A stretch of 64,000 nucleotides of DNA, taken from Undibacterium pigrum (GTDB taxonomy: Bacteria > Pseudomonadota > Gammaproteobacteria > Burkholderiales > Burkholderiaceae_D). Shown here piece after piece: positions 31,316 to 40,537 of this stretch. Location: positions 1-64,000 of the forward strand of contig NZ_QJKB01000009.1 of NCBI RefSeq assembly GCF_003201815.1. Direction: 5' to 3'. How positions within the stretch are numbered: position 1 is the first letter of the stretch; each line of letters starts with the position of its first letter. Position numbers and translations under genes: made by a program. The notes beneath the pieces are model-generated. The model saw only the letters and a program-made list of their open reading frames with translations. It did not search any database and was not told where the DNA came from.

Positions 31316-31486
31316 ATGTACACGCCCCGCTTACAATATGCAGATCAGCCGGTACTCCGCCCTAAACGTGCGATGACCGACATGCCGCAAAGGCAAACAA
31401 AGAAAGTATCTCCAAAGCAAAACGATAGTTCCCTGAACAGCATCTTCAGGCGTCTTGCCAATAGCAATAGCCAGGATCAGGAATAA
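31316..31486 (+). CDS. Small basic hypothetical protein (56 residues)
   Basis: An ATG at 31316 with a good CAGGAGA ribosome-binding site nine bases upstream. The product is small, polar and basic, rich in Gln, Arg and Pro (RPKRAMTDMPQRQTKK), ending in a short helix-like segment NSIFRRLANSNSQDQE. It has no membrane segment or cysteines. I do not recognise it. In-frame upstream ATGs (31289 and 31268) lack a ribosome-binding site. The RBS and an A/T-rich upstream region support a real gene. Confidence 0.5.
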   Translation: MYTPRLQYADQPVLRPKRAMTDMPQRQTKKVSPKQNDSSLNSIFRRLANSNSQDQE

Positions 31487-31561
31487 TCTTCCCGCTCAGC
31501 AGATACGGGCAAATACTGCTGAGTTTCTGGCGCATCACAAAATCATTGTCAGGCAGCACGA

Positions 31562-33166
31562 TTATTTTTTCAGGATGGAACCCAATACCCCGCGGATAAT
31601 TTCGCGTCCAACCTGAGAACCCATAGTTCTGACCGTAGACTTGATCATGGTTTCGACAACATTGTCCTTGCGTCGCAAGCCTGCGCCACCAAACAGGTTA
31701 CCGAACACACTCTTCAGTGTGTCACCCACGCCACTGCCACCACCCTCTTGTTGCTGCGCAGGCTGAGCAACCTGTCCTGAACCAGTTGTTTGCCTGGCAG
31801 GTGCAGAAGCTGCGTTACCCCACCTACTATCCTTATTCCCGGCAGCATTACCATTATCAGCAGCTTTGTCCGAAGTAGCGGCGCTGTTGGCGACCCGGCC
31901 AGTCAATTTTTCATACGCAGATTCACGGTCTATATGCTTCTCATAGACACCGGCAACAATGGAAGTCTGCATGATTTGCTGACGTTCATCTGCCGTTATC
32001 GCACCTATTTGCGATGAAGGCGGCACGATCAGGGCACGTTGCACGATGTTTGGCCGGCCTTTATCGTCAAGGAAGGAAATCAGGGCCTCACCAACACCCA
32101 GCTCGGCAATCACTGCTGCGGTATCCAGTTTGGGGTTGGGGCGGAAAGTTTCTGCTGCGGCCTGCACTGCTTTTTGATCCCTGGGCGTGTAAGCGCGCAA
32201 GGCATGCTGAACACGGTTACCGAGTTGTCCCAGCACGGTATCAGGAATATCCAGCGGGTTTTGCGTGACGAAATACACGCCCACCCCCTTGGAACGTATC
32301 AAACGCACCACCTGCTCTATCTTTTGCAGCAAAACCTTGGGAGCCTCATCGAACAATAAATGGGCTTCATCAAAGAAAAATACCATCTTGGGCTGTTCTA
32401 CGTCGCCCACTTCTGGCAGGTGTTCATACAACTCAGACAGCATCCATAGCAAAAAGGTGGAATACAGGCGTGGTGACTGCAGTAACTGGTCAGCAGCAAG
32501 GATATTCACAAAACCACGGCCATCACCATCAGTCTGCATCATGTCATCCAGATTCAGCATGGGTTCGCCAAAAAATTGCTCACCACCCTGCTCTGAGATG
32601 GTCAGCAATGAACGCTGGATAGCACCAACACTGGCGGCGGAGATATTGCCGTATTCAGTCTGGAATTCAGCAGCATTTTCGGCCAGGTATTGCAACATGG
32701 CGCGCAAATCCTTGGTATCGAGTAGCAGCAGGCCATGGTCGTCGGCAATCTTGAAGGCCAGTTGCAAGACACCCTCCTGGGTATCATTCAGATTCAGCAT
32801 GCGCCCCAGCAGCAAAGGGCCAAGATCAGATACCGTAGCGCGTACCGGGTGGCCTTGCTTGCCAAACACGTCCCAGAAAGTCACAGGGCAAGCCTGCCAT
32901 TTGGGTTCATCGAGTTGCAGGGCTTGCAGTCTCTGCTGGATTTTGCCCGTTGCACTGCCTGCCTTCGCCATGCCGGACAGGTCACCTTTGACGTCTGCCA
33001 TGAAGACTGGCACGCCAACGGCAGAAAATGCCTGGGCCAGTGTTTGCAGGGTAACCGTCTTGCCGGTACCCGTGGCACCAGTGATACAACCATGGCGATT
33101 GGCCCAGTCAGACAATAAATTCAGGTCGAATTCGGTGTTTTTAGCGATCAACAGAGGTTTTGACAT
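31562..33166 (-). CDS. DUF853 / YjgR-type HerA-like ATPase
   Basis: A 534-residue cytoplasmic P-loop ATPase of the DUF853 family (E. coli YjgR), related to HerA/FtsK helicases. Walker A is GATGTGKT at residues 30-37, Walker B is [12 protein letters not shown] near 275, and the arginine-finger/sensor region follows ([12 protein letters not shown]). The Gly/Ala/Gln-rich C-terminal tail (about 430-490) is low-complexity linker before a conserved helical end. Starting at [10 protein letters not shown] matches the family; a GTG 13 codons upstream is the alternative. Family function is unknown; a DNA-related role is inferred from homology only. Confidence 0.92.
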   Translation of the reverse strand: MSKPLLIAKNTEFDLNLLSDWANRHGCITGATGTGKTVTLQTLAQAFSAVGVPVFMADVKGDLSGMAKAGSATGKIQQRLQALQLDEPKWQACPVTFWDVFGKQGHPVRATVSDLGPLLLGRMLNLNDTQEGVLQLAFKIADDHGLLLLDTKDLRAMLQYLAENAAEFQTEYGNISAASVGAIQRSLLTISEQGGEQFFGEPMLNLDDMMQTDGDGRGFVNILAADQLLQSPRLYSTFLLWMLSELYEHLPEVGDVEQPKMVFFFDEAHLLFDEAPKVLLQKIEQVVRLIRSKGVGVYFVTQNPLDIPDTVLGQLGNRVQHALRAYTPRDQKAVQAAAETFRPNPKLDTAAVIAELGVGEALISFLDDKGRPNIVQRALIVPPSSQIGAITADERQQIMQTSIVAGVYEKHIDRESAYEKLTGRVANSAATSDKAADNGNAAGNKDSRWGNAASAPARQTTGSGQVAQPAQQQEGGGSGVGDTLKSVFGNLFGGAGLRRKDNVVETMIKSTVRTMGSQVGREIIRGVLGSILKK

Positions 33167-33296
33167 AGTTTTGGAGGGTGATTTGGGGAAGTCGGTCGGT
33201 GCCACTATGGTAAAATACTGGTCTTCATTATAAAACCAAGCCAGGCAAAATTGCCGCCCTCAGGGTGAGCTATTGTCAATTCAGGAAAGAGCGATC

Positions 33297-34022
33297 ATGG
33301 CAGGACATAGTAAATGGGCCAATATCAAGCATAAAAAAGCAGCAACCGATGCCAAACGCGGCAAGATATGGACGCGTCTGATCAAGGAGATCACGGTTGC
33401 AGCACGCATGGGTGGTGAGGATGTTGATTCCAATCCCCGTCTGCGTCTGGCAGTAGACAAGGCGGCTGACGCCAATATGCCAAAAGAAAACGTCACGCGC
33501 GCGATACAACGCGGCGCGGGCACACTGGAAGGCGCAAACTACGAAGAAGTACGTTATGAAGGTTATGGTATAGGTGGTGCCGCCATCGTGGTTGACTGCA
33601 TGACCGATAACCGCGTGCGCACCGTGGCTGAAGTACGCCATGCCTTCAACAAATACGGTGGCAATATGGGTACTGAAGGCTCCGTCGCTTTTTTGTTCCA
33701 GCACTGCGGCCAGATGTTTTTTGCCCCAGGCACGAATGAAGATGCCCTGATGGAAGCTGCCCTGGAAGCGGGTGCGGACGATGTCGTGACTGACGAAGAA
33801 GGTGGCATAGAAGTGTTGTGCGCGCCATTCAGCCTGTCGGACCTGCGTGCCAGCCTGGAAAAAGCCGGTTTCAAGGCAGAAGTCGCTGAAGTCGTCATGA
33901 AACCAAATACTGAGACCGTATTTGCCGGTGACGAAGGCATCAAGATGCAAAAATTGCTGGACGCCCTCGAAAACCTCGACGATGTACAAGAAGTATTCAC
34001 CAACGCCATCATAGAAGATTAA
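33297..34022 (+). CDS. YebC/PmpR-family protein
   Basis: A 241-residue protein with the typical family start [14 protein letters not shown] and the three-domain YebC fold. Members have been described both as transcriptional regulators and as factors easing ribosome stalling at proline-rich sequences. The ATG at 33297 is preceded by CAGGAAAG, so the start eight codons upstream is rejected. It is the first gene of the forward housekeeping run and its stop lies one base before the purD ATG, so translation is likely coupled. Confidence 0.96.
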   Translation: MAGHSKWANIKHKKAATDAKRGKIWTRLIKEITVAARMGGEDVDSNPRLRLAVDKAADANMPKENVTRAIQRGAGTLEGANYEEVRYEGYGIGGAAIVVDCMTDNRVRTVAEVRHAFNKYGGNMGTEGSVAFLFQHCGQMFFAPGTNEDALMEAALEAGADDVVTDEEGGIEVLCAPFSLSDLRASLEKAGFKAEVAEVVMKPNTETVFAGDEGIKMQKLLDALENLDDVQEVFTNAIIED

Positions 34023-34023
34023 G

Positions 34024-35298
34024 ATGAAATTACTCGTAGTCGGCTCTGGTGGCCGTGAACATGCACTCGCCTGGAAACTCGCACAATCTGAACGTGTACA
34101 AACCATTTTTGTCGCCCCCGGCAATGGTGGTACCGGCGCTGACAGCCGTCTGAAAAACATCAACATCACAGACCCGGCAGCACTGGCAGACTTTGCCGAG
34201 CAAGAAAACATAGGTATTACCGTAGTCGGCCCTGAAGTGCCACTGGCTGCTGGCATAGTCAATATCTTCCGCGACCGTGGCCTGAAAATCTTTGGCCCTA
34301 GCAAAGAAGCGGCACAGCTGGAAAGCTCCAAGGATTTCGCCAAAGCTTTCATGCACAGGCATGCAATCCCTACGGCTGAATACCAGACTTTCTCTGAACT
34401 GGCACCTGCGCATGACTATATCAATGCCAAGGGCGCACCTATTGTCATCAAGGCTGATGGTCTGGCGGCTGGTAAAGGTGTGGTCGTTGCCATGACCGCT
34501 GAAGAAGCGCATGCAGCAGTCGATATGATGTTGTCTGACAATAAGCTCGGTGATGCTGGTGCACGCGTCGTCATTGAAGAGTTTTTGGCAGGTGAAGAAG
34601 CCAGCTTCATCGTCATGGTTGATGGCAAGAATATTTTGCCACTGGCAACCAGCCAGGATCACAAGCGCCTGCTCGACAATGACGAAGGCCCGAATACAGG
34701 CGGCATGGGTGCCTACTCCCCTGCCCCTATCGTGACGCCACAACTGCACGCCCGTGTCATGCGCGAAATCATCGTGCCTACGGTACAAGGCATGGCCAAG
34801 GACGGTATCGTATTTACCGGCTTTTTATATGCTGGCCTGATGATTGATGACCAGGGCAATCCAAAAACCCTGGAATTCAACTGCCGCATGGGCGACCCGG
34901 AAACCCAGCCTATCATGGCACGCCTGAAGACAGATTTGCTGCACGTGGTTGAACACGCAGTGAACGGCACGCTTGATACGGTGGAACTGGAATGGGACAG
35001 GCGTACCGCCATGGGTGTCGTCATGGCAGCTGCTGGTTACCCTGATGCACCGCGCAAAGGTGACAAGATCACCGGCATCCCGGCAGAAACTGCAGATACC
35101 GTGACCTTCCATGCTGGTACATCGCTCAATGAAAAGACCTTGAACGTGACCGGTGGTCGTGTGTTGTGCGTGGTTGGCCTGGGCGACACTGTCAAACTGG
35201 CGCAAAAACATGCGTATGACGTGGTGGAAAAAATCCATTTCGACGGCATGCAATATCGCCGTGACATAGGCTGGCGCGCGCTGAACCGCAAGCATTAA
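34024..35298 (+). CDS. purD: Phosphoribosylamine-glycine ligase
   Basis: Second step of purine synthesis: joins glycine to phosphoribosylamine using ATP. The 424 residues match the family. ATP-grasp features are visible: GPEVPLAAG near residue 77, VIKADGLAAGKGVVVA near 141, and the metal-binding segment FNCRMGDPETQPI near 285. It overlaps nothing but begins one base after yebC. A hairpin with a short T-run follows its stop, so hemF may have an additional promoter. Confidence 0.98.
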   Translation: MKLLVVGSGGREHALAWKLAQSERVQTIFVAPGNGGTGADSRLKNINITDPAALADFAEQENIGITVVGPEVPLAAGIVNIFRDRGLKIFGPSKEAAQLESSKDFAKAFMHRHAIPTAEYQTFSELAPAHDYINAKGAPIVIKADGLAAGKGVVVAMTAEEAHAAVDMMLSDNKLGDAGARVVIEEFLAGEEASFIVMVDGKNILPLATSQDHKRLLDNDEGPNTGGMGAYSPAPIVTPQLHARVMREIIVPTVQGMAKDGIVFTGFLYAGLMIDDQGNPKTLEFNCRMGDPETQPIMARLKTDLLHVVEHAVNGTLDTVELEWDRRTAMGVVMAAAGYPDAPRKGDKITGIPAETADTVTFHAGTSLNEKTLNVTGGRVLCVVGLGDTVKLAQKHAYDVVEKIHFDGMQYRRDIGWRALNRKH

Positions 35299-35307
35299 TC
35301 CTTGCCA

Positions 35308-35341
35308 GGCGTACATGTTTCATGTGCGCCACCGATCTTTT
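35308..35341 (+). terminator. Putative terminator after purD
   Basis: GGCGTACATG / CATGTGCGCC form a 10-base stem with one G-U pair and a 3-base loop, followed by ACCGATCTTTT. The T-run is short and slightly displaced, so termination may be partial. Confidence 0.5.
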
Positions 35342-35406
35342 AAAGCGGGTTGAGAATAGTCCAAAGACTAGTCCAGCCCCTTGCGTTTTTTAGAGTAGAT
35401 AGCAGA

Positions 35407-36306
35407 ATGACAGATACACTTGCGGTTAAAAACTACTTTCTGGGCTTGCAGGCTGCTATAGTCGCGGCTCTCGAAGAAGTTGATGGCCATACTTTTATTA
35501 CAGACAGCTGGGAACGTCCTGAAGGTGGTGGCGGTATCTCGCGCGTGATAGAAGAAGGCAAGGTATTTGAACGTGGCGGCGTCAATTTTTCCCATGTCAT
35601 GGGAAAAAACCTGCCACCATCTGCTGCTGCCGCCCGCCCTGAGCTGGCTGGCCGTCAGTGGGAAGCCATGGGTGTCTCGCTGGTTCTGCATCCGCGTAAC
35701 CCGTATGCACCTACCGTGCACATGAATGTGCGCTTTTTTACCACCCGCGCCGAAGGGCAGGAAGATGTCTGGTGGTTTGGCGGCGGCATGGACTTGACAC
35801 CGTATTACGGTTTTACGGAAGATGCGGTGCATTTTCACCAAACATGTAAAATGGCGGTCCAGCCTTTTGGTGCAGACTTGCATGCCCGCTTCAAGAAATG
35901 GTGTGACGAGTATTTTTACCTGAAACACCGTAAAGAAGCGCGTGGCGTAGGCGGCATCTTCTTTGATGACTTCAATGAGCAGGATTTTGCCAGCAGTTTT
36001 GCCATGATGCGTAGCGTCGGTGATGCCTTTATTCCGGCTTATCGCCCTATCCTGGAACGTCGCAAAGACCAGGAATATGGCGAGCGCGAGCGTGATTTCC
36101 AGGCTTATCGCCGTGGCCGCTATGTAGAATTCAATCTGGTATTTGACCGCGGCACGCATTTTGGCCTGCAGTCTGGCGGCAGGACAGAATCCATACTGAT
36201 GTCCATGCCCCCCATTGTCAAATGGCGCTATGACTGGAAACCAGAGGCTGGCAGCCCGGAAGCAGCACTGGCTACAGACTTTCTGGTGCACCGGGAATGG
36301 GTTTAG
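35407..36306 (+). CDS. hemF: Oxygen-dependent coproporphyrinogen III oxidase
   Basis: Aerobic haem synthesis: oxidative decarboxylation of coproporphyrinogen III to protoporphyrinogen IX. Starting at the ATG at 35407 ([11 protein letters not shown]) gives 299 residues, the same as E. coli HemF. The signature regions [25 protein letters not shown] (here split by Arg/Glu) and the C-terminal [28 protein letters not shown] are intact. An upstream start at 35350 would add 19 residues not seen in the family. Its last 10 bases overlap nadD. Confidence 0.97.
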   Translation: MTDTLAVKNYFLGLQAAIVAALEEVDGHTFITDSWERPEGGGGISRVIEEGKVFERGGVNFSHVMGKNLPPSAAAARPELAGRQWEAMGVSLVLHPRNPYAPTVHMNVRFFTTRAEGQEDVWWFGGGMDLTPYYGFTEDAVHFHQTCKMAVQPFGADLHARFKKWCDEYFYLKHRKEARGVGGIFFDDFNEQDFASSFAMMRSVGDAFIPAYRPILERRKDQEYGERERDFQAYRRGRYVEFNLVFDRGTHFGLQSGGRTESILMSMPPIVKWRYDWKPEAGSPEAALATDFLVHREWV

Positions 36307-36980
36307 AAACTGCGGAAACTGCGGCACCACCTTGTATCCTGGTATTGGGTGGCAGCTTTGACCCTGTGCATCTGGGGCATGTTGCCCTCGCCCATAGCCT
36401 GGCAACGGCATTGCAGCCGGATGAATTGCGCATCATTCCCGTAGGCCAGCAATGGCAAAAGAATGAGTTGCAAGCTACAGCAACACAAAGACTGGCCATG
36501 CTGAAGCTGGCCTTTGAAGACTGGCAACTCTGCCCTGTCAGGATAGATGAGCAAGAAATCATCCGTGCAGAGCAGGGTAAAAGTAATTACACCATCGATA
36601 CCTTGCACCAGCTACGCAGAGAAGTTGGCGATGAGGCATCACTGGTATTTGCCATGGGTGCAGATCAGTTGCAAAATTTGCACACCTGGCGCAATTGGCA
36701 GGCCTTGCTCGAAGTGGCGCATTTGTGTGCTGCATCACGCCCGGGTTTCAGCCTCGATATCAGCAGCCCCGACATTGCTGACGTCTGGAAGAAAAATGCC
36801 ATCAGCGCCCTGGAAATGCGTTCACGGCCAGCCGGTGGCACTTATCTGGAGAGAAATCTGGCGCAAGATGTATCTGCGACCCAACTACGTACTGAATTAA
36901 AACAGCATAACCCGACAACAAGATTGCTAGTCCCGCACAAGGTGCTAGACTACCTACAACAACAAACTATCTACCAATAA
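36297..36980 (+). CDS. nadD: Nicotinate-nucleotide adenylyltransferase
   Basis: Adenylates nicotinate mononucleotide in NAD synthesis. The 227 residues contain the nucleotidyltransferase signature [11 protein letters not shown] (HxGH = HLGH, about residues 25-28) and the C-terminal family motif region SATQLRTEL. The ATG at 36297 overlaps the end of hemF by 10 bases; some N-terminal residues before ILVLGGSF are not conserved. It is followed within six bases by rsfS, the usual neighbour of nadD in many bacteria. Confidence 0.96.
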   Translation: MGLETAETAAPPCILVLGGSFDPVHLGHVALAHSLATALQPDELRIIPVGQQWQKNELQATATQRLAMLKLAFEDWQLCPVRIDEQEIIRAEQGKSNYTIDTLHQLRREVGDEASLVFAMGADQLQNLHTWRNWQALLEVAHLCAASRPGFSLDISSPDIADVWKKNAISALEMRSRPAGGTYLERNLAQDVSATQLRTELKQHNPTTRLLVPHKVLDYLQQQTIYQ

Positions 36981-36985
36981 AAAAT

Positions 36986-37729
36986 ATGGATATTAAAAAA
37001 CTGCAAACCCTGGTCGTTGACGCTCTGGAAGACGTCAAGGCGCAAGACATACAATTGTTTGAAACTACCCACCTGACCAGCCTGTTTGACCGCGTTTGTA
37101 TCGCCTCTGGTACATCCAACCGTCAAACCAAGGCTCTGGCCGCGTCCGTACGCGACAAAGTCAAGGAAAACGGTGGCACTATCGTCAGCATGGAAGGTGA
37201 AGCGACTGGCGAATGGGTACTGGTCGATCTGGGTGATATCGTCGTCCACATCATGCAGCCAGCCATCCGCGCTTACTACCGTCTGGAAGAGCTGTGGGGC
37301 GACAAACCTGTCAAATTCGGCGCGGCAAAGCGTACTTCTGCTAAAAAGGTCGAGGCTGAAGAAGACAGCGACAAGCCTAAACGCGTCCGCAAAGTGGCTG
37401 GCAAGGCTGCTCCGCTGGAAGTCACGCATGACATGATGGCGATCCAGACTACGCTGGAAGATGAAAAGAAACCAGCGCGCAAACCACGCGTCACCAAAAC
37501 TACTGGCGATGCTGAAGGCAAGCCAGCACGCAAACCGGCGGCACGCAAAGCTGCTGATGGCACTACTGCGGCCAAACCAGCCAAGATCCCAACCGGTGGC
37601 CGCGTGAAAGTAGCTGCAACTAAAACTGCAGTTGCTTCCGCCAAGCAAGCCGCAGAAAAACGCACAGCCAATGCTGCTGCCGCGCCAGCAAAACGCGCTC
37701 CGGCACGTAAGAAAGCAACAGAGGAATAA
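36986..37729 (+). CDS. rsfS: Ribosomal silencing factor RsfS with long basic C-terminal extension
   Basis: Residues 1-110 are a normal RsfS (DUF143/Iojap) domain, which binds uL14 and prevents subunit joining in starved cells; it includes GEATGEWVLVDLGDIVVH and RAYYRLEELWGD. Residues 111-247 are an Ala/Lys/Arg/Pro-rich low-complexity tail with KPARKP-like repeats, roughly doubling the usual length of about 105-140. Such tails may bind RNA, but that is not shown. The gene follows nadD by 5 bases and is ended by a clear terminator. Upstream and downstream partners (nadD, rlmH) are the conserved ones. Confidence 0.95.
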   Translation: MDIKKLQTLVVDALEDVKAQDIQLFETTHLTSLFDRVCIASGTSNRQTKALAASVRDKVKENGGTIVSMEGEATGEWVLVDLGDIVVHIMQPAIRAYYRLEELWGDKPVKFGAAKRTSAKKVEAEEDSDKPKRVRKVAGKAAPLEVTHDMMAIQTTLEDEKKPARKPRVTKTTGDAEGKPARKPAARKAADGTTAAKPAKIPTGGRVKVAATKTAVASAKQAAEKRTANAAAAPAKRAPARKKATEE

Positions 37730-37749
37730 TTCTGTAAAAGCTCGATCCC

Positions 37750-37779
37750 AAATGGCTGCCTCGTGCAGCCATTTGTTTA
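37750..37779 (+). terminator. Rho-independent terminator of rsfS
   Basis: AAATGGCTGC / GCAGCCATTT form a perfect stem with a 5-base loop, followed by GTTT. It lies 20 bases after the rsfS stop. Confidence 0.8.
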
Positions 37780-37784
37780 AGAGA

Positions 37785-37885
37785 AGGACTTAAGCAAAAC
37801 CGCCACAGCTGCGTTGTAGCTCCTAGCCGTACTAAAGTACTGTCTTCGTCGCTACGCCTTGCTGTGACAATTTTGCTTAAGTCCT
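37785..37885. mobile_element. Small MITE-like repeat, family B, copy 1
   Basis: About 100 non-coding bases bounded by perfect 15-base inverted repeats, AGGACTTAAGCAAAA (37785-37799) and its complement (37871-37885). A core CCGTACTAAAGTACTGTCTT is shared with the longer copy at 62964-63155. The flanking triplet GAA is present on both sides and could be a target duplication. It lies between the rsfS terminator and rlmH. Confidence 0.75.
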
Positions 37886-37931
37886 GAAGTACCCGGTTTC
37901 AAGACCTATTTCGCAGCAAACAGACACAAAC

Positions 37932-38402
37932 ATGCAATTGATCATCGCCGCCGTCGGCCACAAAATGCCCTCCTGGATAGAAACAGGCTTTCAGGAGTAT
38001 GCCAAGCGCATGCCGCCAGAATGCCGCGTCATCCTCAGGGAAATCAAACCGGTAGAACGCTCGGGCAGTAAAACGGCTGAAACCGTCATGGCCCTGGAGC
38101 GCACTAAAATCGAGGCAGTCATCCCCAAGAATGCCCGCATCGTCGCCCTGGATGAACGCGGCAAGGACTGGACCAGCGTCGCCCTGTCACAAAACCTCAC
38201 GCAATGGCAGCAGGATGGCCGCGATGTGGTCTTTATCATCGGTGGAGCTGATGGTCTCGATGCAGAATTCAAAGCCAAAGCCGATACCCTGATACGCATT
38301 TCCAGCCTGACCCTGCCACATGGCATGGTCAGGGTACTGCTGGCCGAACAGCTATACCGCGCCTGGTCAATTACCCAGAACCACCCTTATCACCGGGTAT
38401 AA
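37932..38402 (+). CDS. rlmH: 23S rRNA pseudouridine1915 N3-methyltransferase
   Basis: SPOUT-class enzyme that methylates pseudouridine 1915 of 23S rRNA on the assembled 70S ribosome. The 156 residues match E. coli RlmH (155). The SAM-binding trefoil-knot motif is [10 protein letters not shown], and the conserved C-terminus [18 protein letters not shown] is complete. It is separated from rsfS by a terminator and a small repeat, so it likely has its own promoter, and it leads into maf and rng. Confidence 0.97.
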   Translation: MQLIIAAVGHKMPSWIETGFQEYAKRMPPECRVILREIKPVERSGSKTAETVMALERTKIEAVIPKNARIVALDERGKDWTSVALSQNLTQWQQDGRDVVFIIGGADGLDAEFKAKADTLIRISSLTLPHGMVRVLLAEQLYRAWSITQNHPYHRV

Positions 38403-38422
38403 GCTATACCAAGGAGACCGCC

Positions 38423-39040
38423 ATGCTAAAAGAAAATAAAATCTACCTGGCATCAAAAAGCCCAAGACGCCGCGAATTGCTGCACCAGGCAGGTATAGAA
38501 TTTGACTTGCTGCTGCTACGCGATGCCGCACCGCGCGGGCCAGATGTGACCGAGATCGTCTTGCCTGGCGAAGCACCAGAGGCCTATGTCAACCGTGTCA
38601 CCCAGGAAAAAGCAGACAAGGCATGGGAAATCATGCATCTGCGCAAAATGCTGCCACGCCCCGTGCTCGCCGCCGACACCACGGTGGTACTCGGCAAGCA
38701 AATACTAGGCAAGCCTGCCGACAAACAAGAAGCCATACAAATGCTGAGCATGCTGGCAGGTCAGACACATCAGGTGCTGACCAGCATTGCCGTGCATTCT
38801 GCACTGGGCAGTGCCGCCGTCACCCAATGCTCGGAAGTCAGTTTTGCTAAGCTAGATGAACAGCAGATACTGGCCTACTGCAATAGCAATGAACCCTATG
38901 ACAAAGCCGGTGGCTATGGCATACAGGGCGCGGCTGCCCGTTTTATTTCACACATCAAAGGGAGTTATTCTGGCATCATGGGATTACCTTTATTTGAAAC
39001 CTGCCAGTTGCTGCGTCAGGCAGGTATCTTTATTCCCTAA
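38423..39040 (+). CDS. maf: Maf-like nucleoside triphosphate pyrophosphatase
   Basis: A 205-residue Maf family protein. The family hydrolyses dTTP/UTP or m7GTP to the monophosphate and is thought to clear noncanonical nucleotides. The signature ASKSPRRRELL is at the N-terminus, the catalytic Asp region is LAADTTVVL, and QIL..Y..NEPYDKAGGYGIQG follows. Subfamily (YhdE-type dTTPase versus YceF-type) cannot be settled by eye; AGGYGIQG and the rng neighbour favour the YhdE type. A strong AAGGAGA precedes the ATG. Confidence 0.94.
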   Translation: MLKENKIYLASKSPRRRELLHQAGIEFDLLLLRDAAPRGPDVTEIVLPGEAPEAYVNRVTQEKADKAWEIMHLRKMLPRPVLAADTTVVLGKQILGKPADKQEAIQMLSMLAGQTHQVLTSIAVHSALGSAAVTQCSEVSFAKLDEQQILAYCNSNEPYDKAGGYGIQGAAARFISHIKGSYSGIMGLPLFETCQLLRQAGIFIP

Positions 39041-39061
39041 ATTGAAGTATCAGAGAAGCTT

Positions 39062-40534
39062 ATGAGCGAAAACCTCCTCATCAATATCACCCCTCAAGAA
39101 ACCCGCGTTGCCCTGATGTTCCAGGGCGCGGTACAAGAACTCCATATAGAACGTACATTGTCACGCGGCCTGGTCGGCAATATCTACCTGGGTAAAGTCG
39201 TGCGCGTCTTGCCTGGCATGCAGTCTGCCTTTATCGATATAGGCCTGGAACGCGCCGCCTTTCTGCATGTGGCCGACATCTGGGATGCCCGCTCACAAGA
39301 CGCCAATGGCAATACCAACGCGCCGCTGACACCGATAGAAAAATTGCTGTTCGATGGCCAGTCAGTGACTGTGCAAGTCGTCAAAGACCCGATAGGCACC
39401 AAGGGCGCACGTCTCTCTACTCAAATTTCCATCGCAGGCCGCATGCTGGTCTACCTGCCGCAAGACTCACATATCGGCATCTCGCAAAAAATAGAAAACG
39501 AAGCCGAACGCGAAGCCCTACGTACCAAGGTACAAAACCTGCAACAGCCAGAAGAAAAAGGCGGCTTCATCGTCCGCACCATGGCAGAAGATGCCTCGGA
39601 TGAAGACTTGAAGGCCGACGTCGATTACCTGCGCCGCACCTGGTCCACCATACTGCAATTGGCCAAGACCCAGCCACCAACGACCCTGCTGTACCAGGAC
39701 CTGAATCTGGCACAGCGCGTCTTGCGCGACTTTGTCAATGAAGAAACCGACAGCATACAAGTCGATTCGCGTGAAAATTACATCATGCTGCAAGAGTTTG
39801 CGACGCATTACATGCCGTCGGTACTTGGCAAGCTGCAACACTATATAGGTGAGCGCCCGCTGTTTGATTTGCATGGCGTGGAAGAAGAAATAGAGCGTGC
39901 CCTGGGCCGCCGTGTCGATCTGAAGTCTGGCGGTTACCTCATCGTCGACCAGACCGAAGCCATGACCACTATCGACGTCAACACCGGCAGCTTTGTCGCT
40001 GGCCGCAACTTCGATGACACCATCTTCAAGACCAACCTCGAAGCCGCCCACGCCATCGCCCGCCAGCTACGCCTGCGCAATCTCGGCGGCATCATCATTC
40101 TCGACATCATCGATATGGAGAATGAAGAACACAAAACCGCCGTGCTGGCTGAACTCAACAAAGCCTTGTCACGCGATCGCACCAAGCTATCTGTTTCCGG
40201 CTTCTCCGCTCTCGGCCTGGTAGAAGTCACCCGCAAACGCACCCGTGAATCACTGGCTCATGTACTGTGCGAACCCTGTCCTGCCTGCAGCGGCAAAGGC
40301 CAGGTCAAAACCGCCCGCACCATCTGCTACGAAATCCTGCGCGAACTGCTACGCGAAGCGAAACAATTCAACCCCAGAGAATTCCGCATCATGGCTTCCC
40401 AAGTCGTGGTCGATATGTTTCTCGAAGAAGAATCCCAACACCTGGCCATGCTCGGTGACTTCATCGGCAAACCTATTTCACTGCAAGTGGAGAACGTGTT
40501 TCATCAGGAGCAATACGATATTATTTTGATGTGA
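39062..40534 (+). CDS. rng: Ribonuclease G
   Basis: An endoribonuclease maturing the 5' end of 16S rRNA and degrading some mRNAs. The 490 residues match E. coli RNase G (489), with no RNase E-type scaffold tail. The S1 domain is near residues 35-120 (IYLGKVVRVLPGMQSAFIDIG), the DNase I-like catalytic region has TTIDVNTGSFV and IILDIIDME (the two metal-binding Asp), and the zinc-link cysteines are in CEPCPACSGKG. The gene lies 21 bases after maf, as in many proteobacteria. Confidence 0.97.
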   Translation: MSENLLINITPQETRVALMFQGAVQELHIERTLSRGLVGNIYLGKVVRVLPGMQSAFIDIGLERAAFLHVADIWDARSQDANGNTNAPLTPIEKLLFDGQSVTVQVVKDPIGTKGARLSTQISIAGRMLVYLPQDSHIGISQKIENEAEREALRTKVQNLQQPEEKGGFIVRTMAEDASDEDLKADVDYLRRTWSTILQLAKTQPPTTLLYQDLNLAQRVLRDFVNEETDSIQVDSRENYIMLQEFATHYMPSVLGKLQHYIGERPLFDLHGVEEEIERALGRRVDLKSGGYLIVDQTEAMTTIDVNTGSFVAGRNFDDTIFKTNLEAAHAIARQLRLRNLGGIIILDIIDMENEEHKTAVLAELNKALSRDRTKLSVSGFSALGLVEVTRKRTRESLAHVLCEPCPACSGKGQVKTARTICYEILRELLREAKQFNPREFRIMASQVVVDMFLEEESQHLAMLGDFIGKPISLQVENVFHQEQYDIILM

Positions 40535-40537
40535 TCC

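Noticed and set aside
32265..33233. A 322-codon plus-strand frame opposite the DUF853 ATPase
   Set aside because: The opposite strand carries an intact Walker A/B ATPase; this frame is Ser-rich with no family signal.
33276..34352. A 358-codon open frame on the minus strand opposite yebC and purD
   Set aside because: It is the mirror image of two well-identified genes and contains no recognisable domain.
35368..36411. A 347-codon open frame on the minus strand opposite hemF
   Set aside because: It is antisense to a complete, family-length HemF; no homologous motifs were seen.
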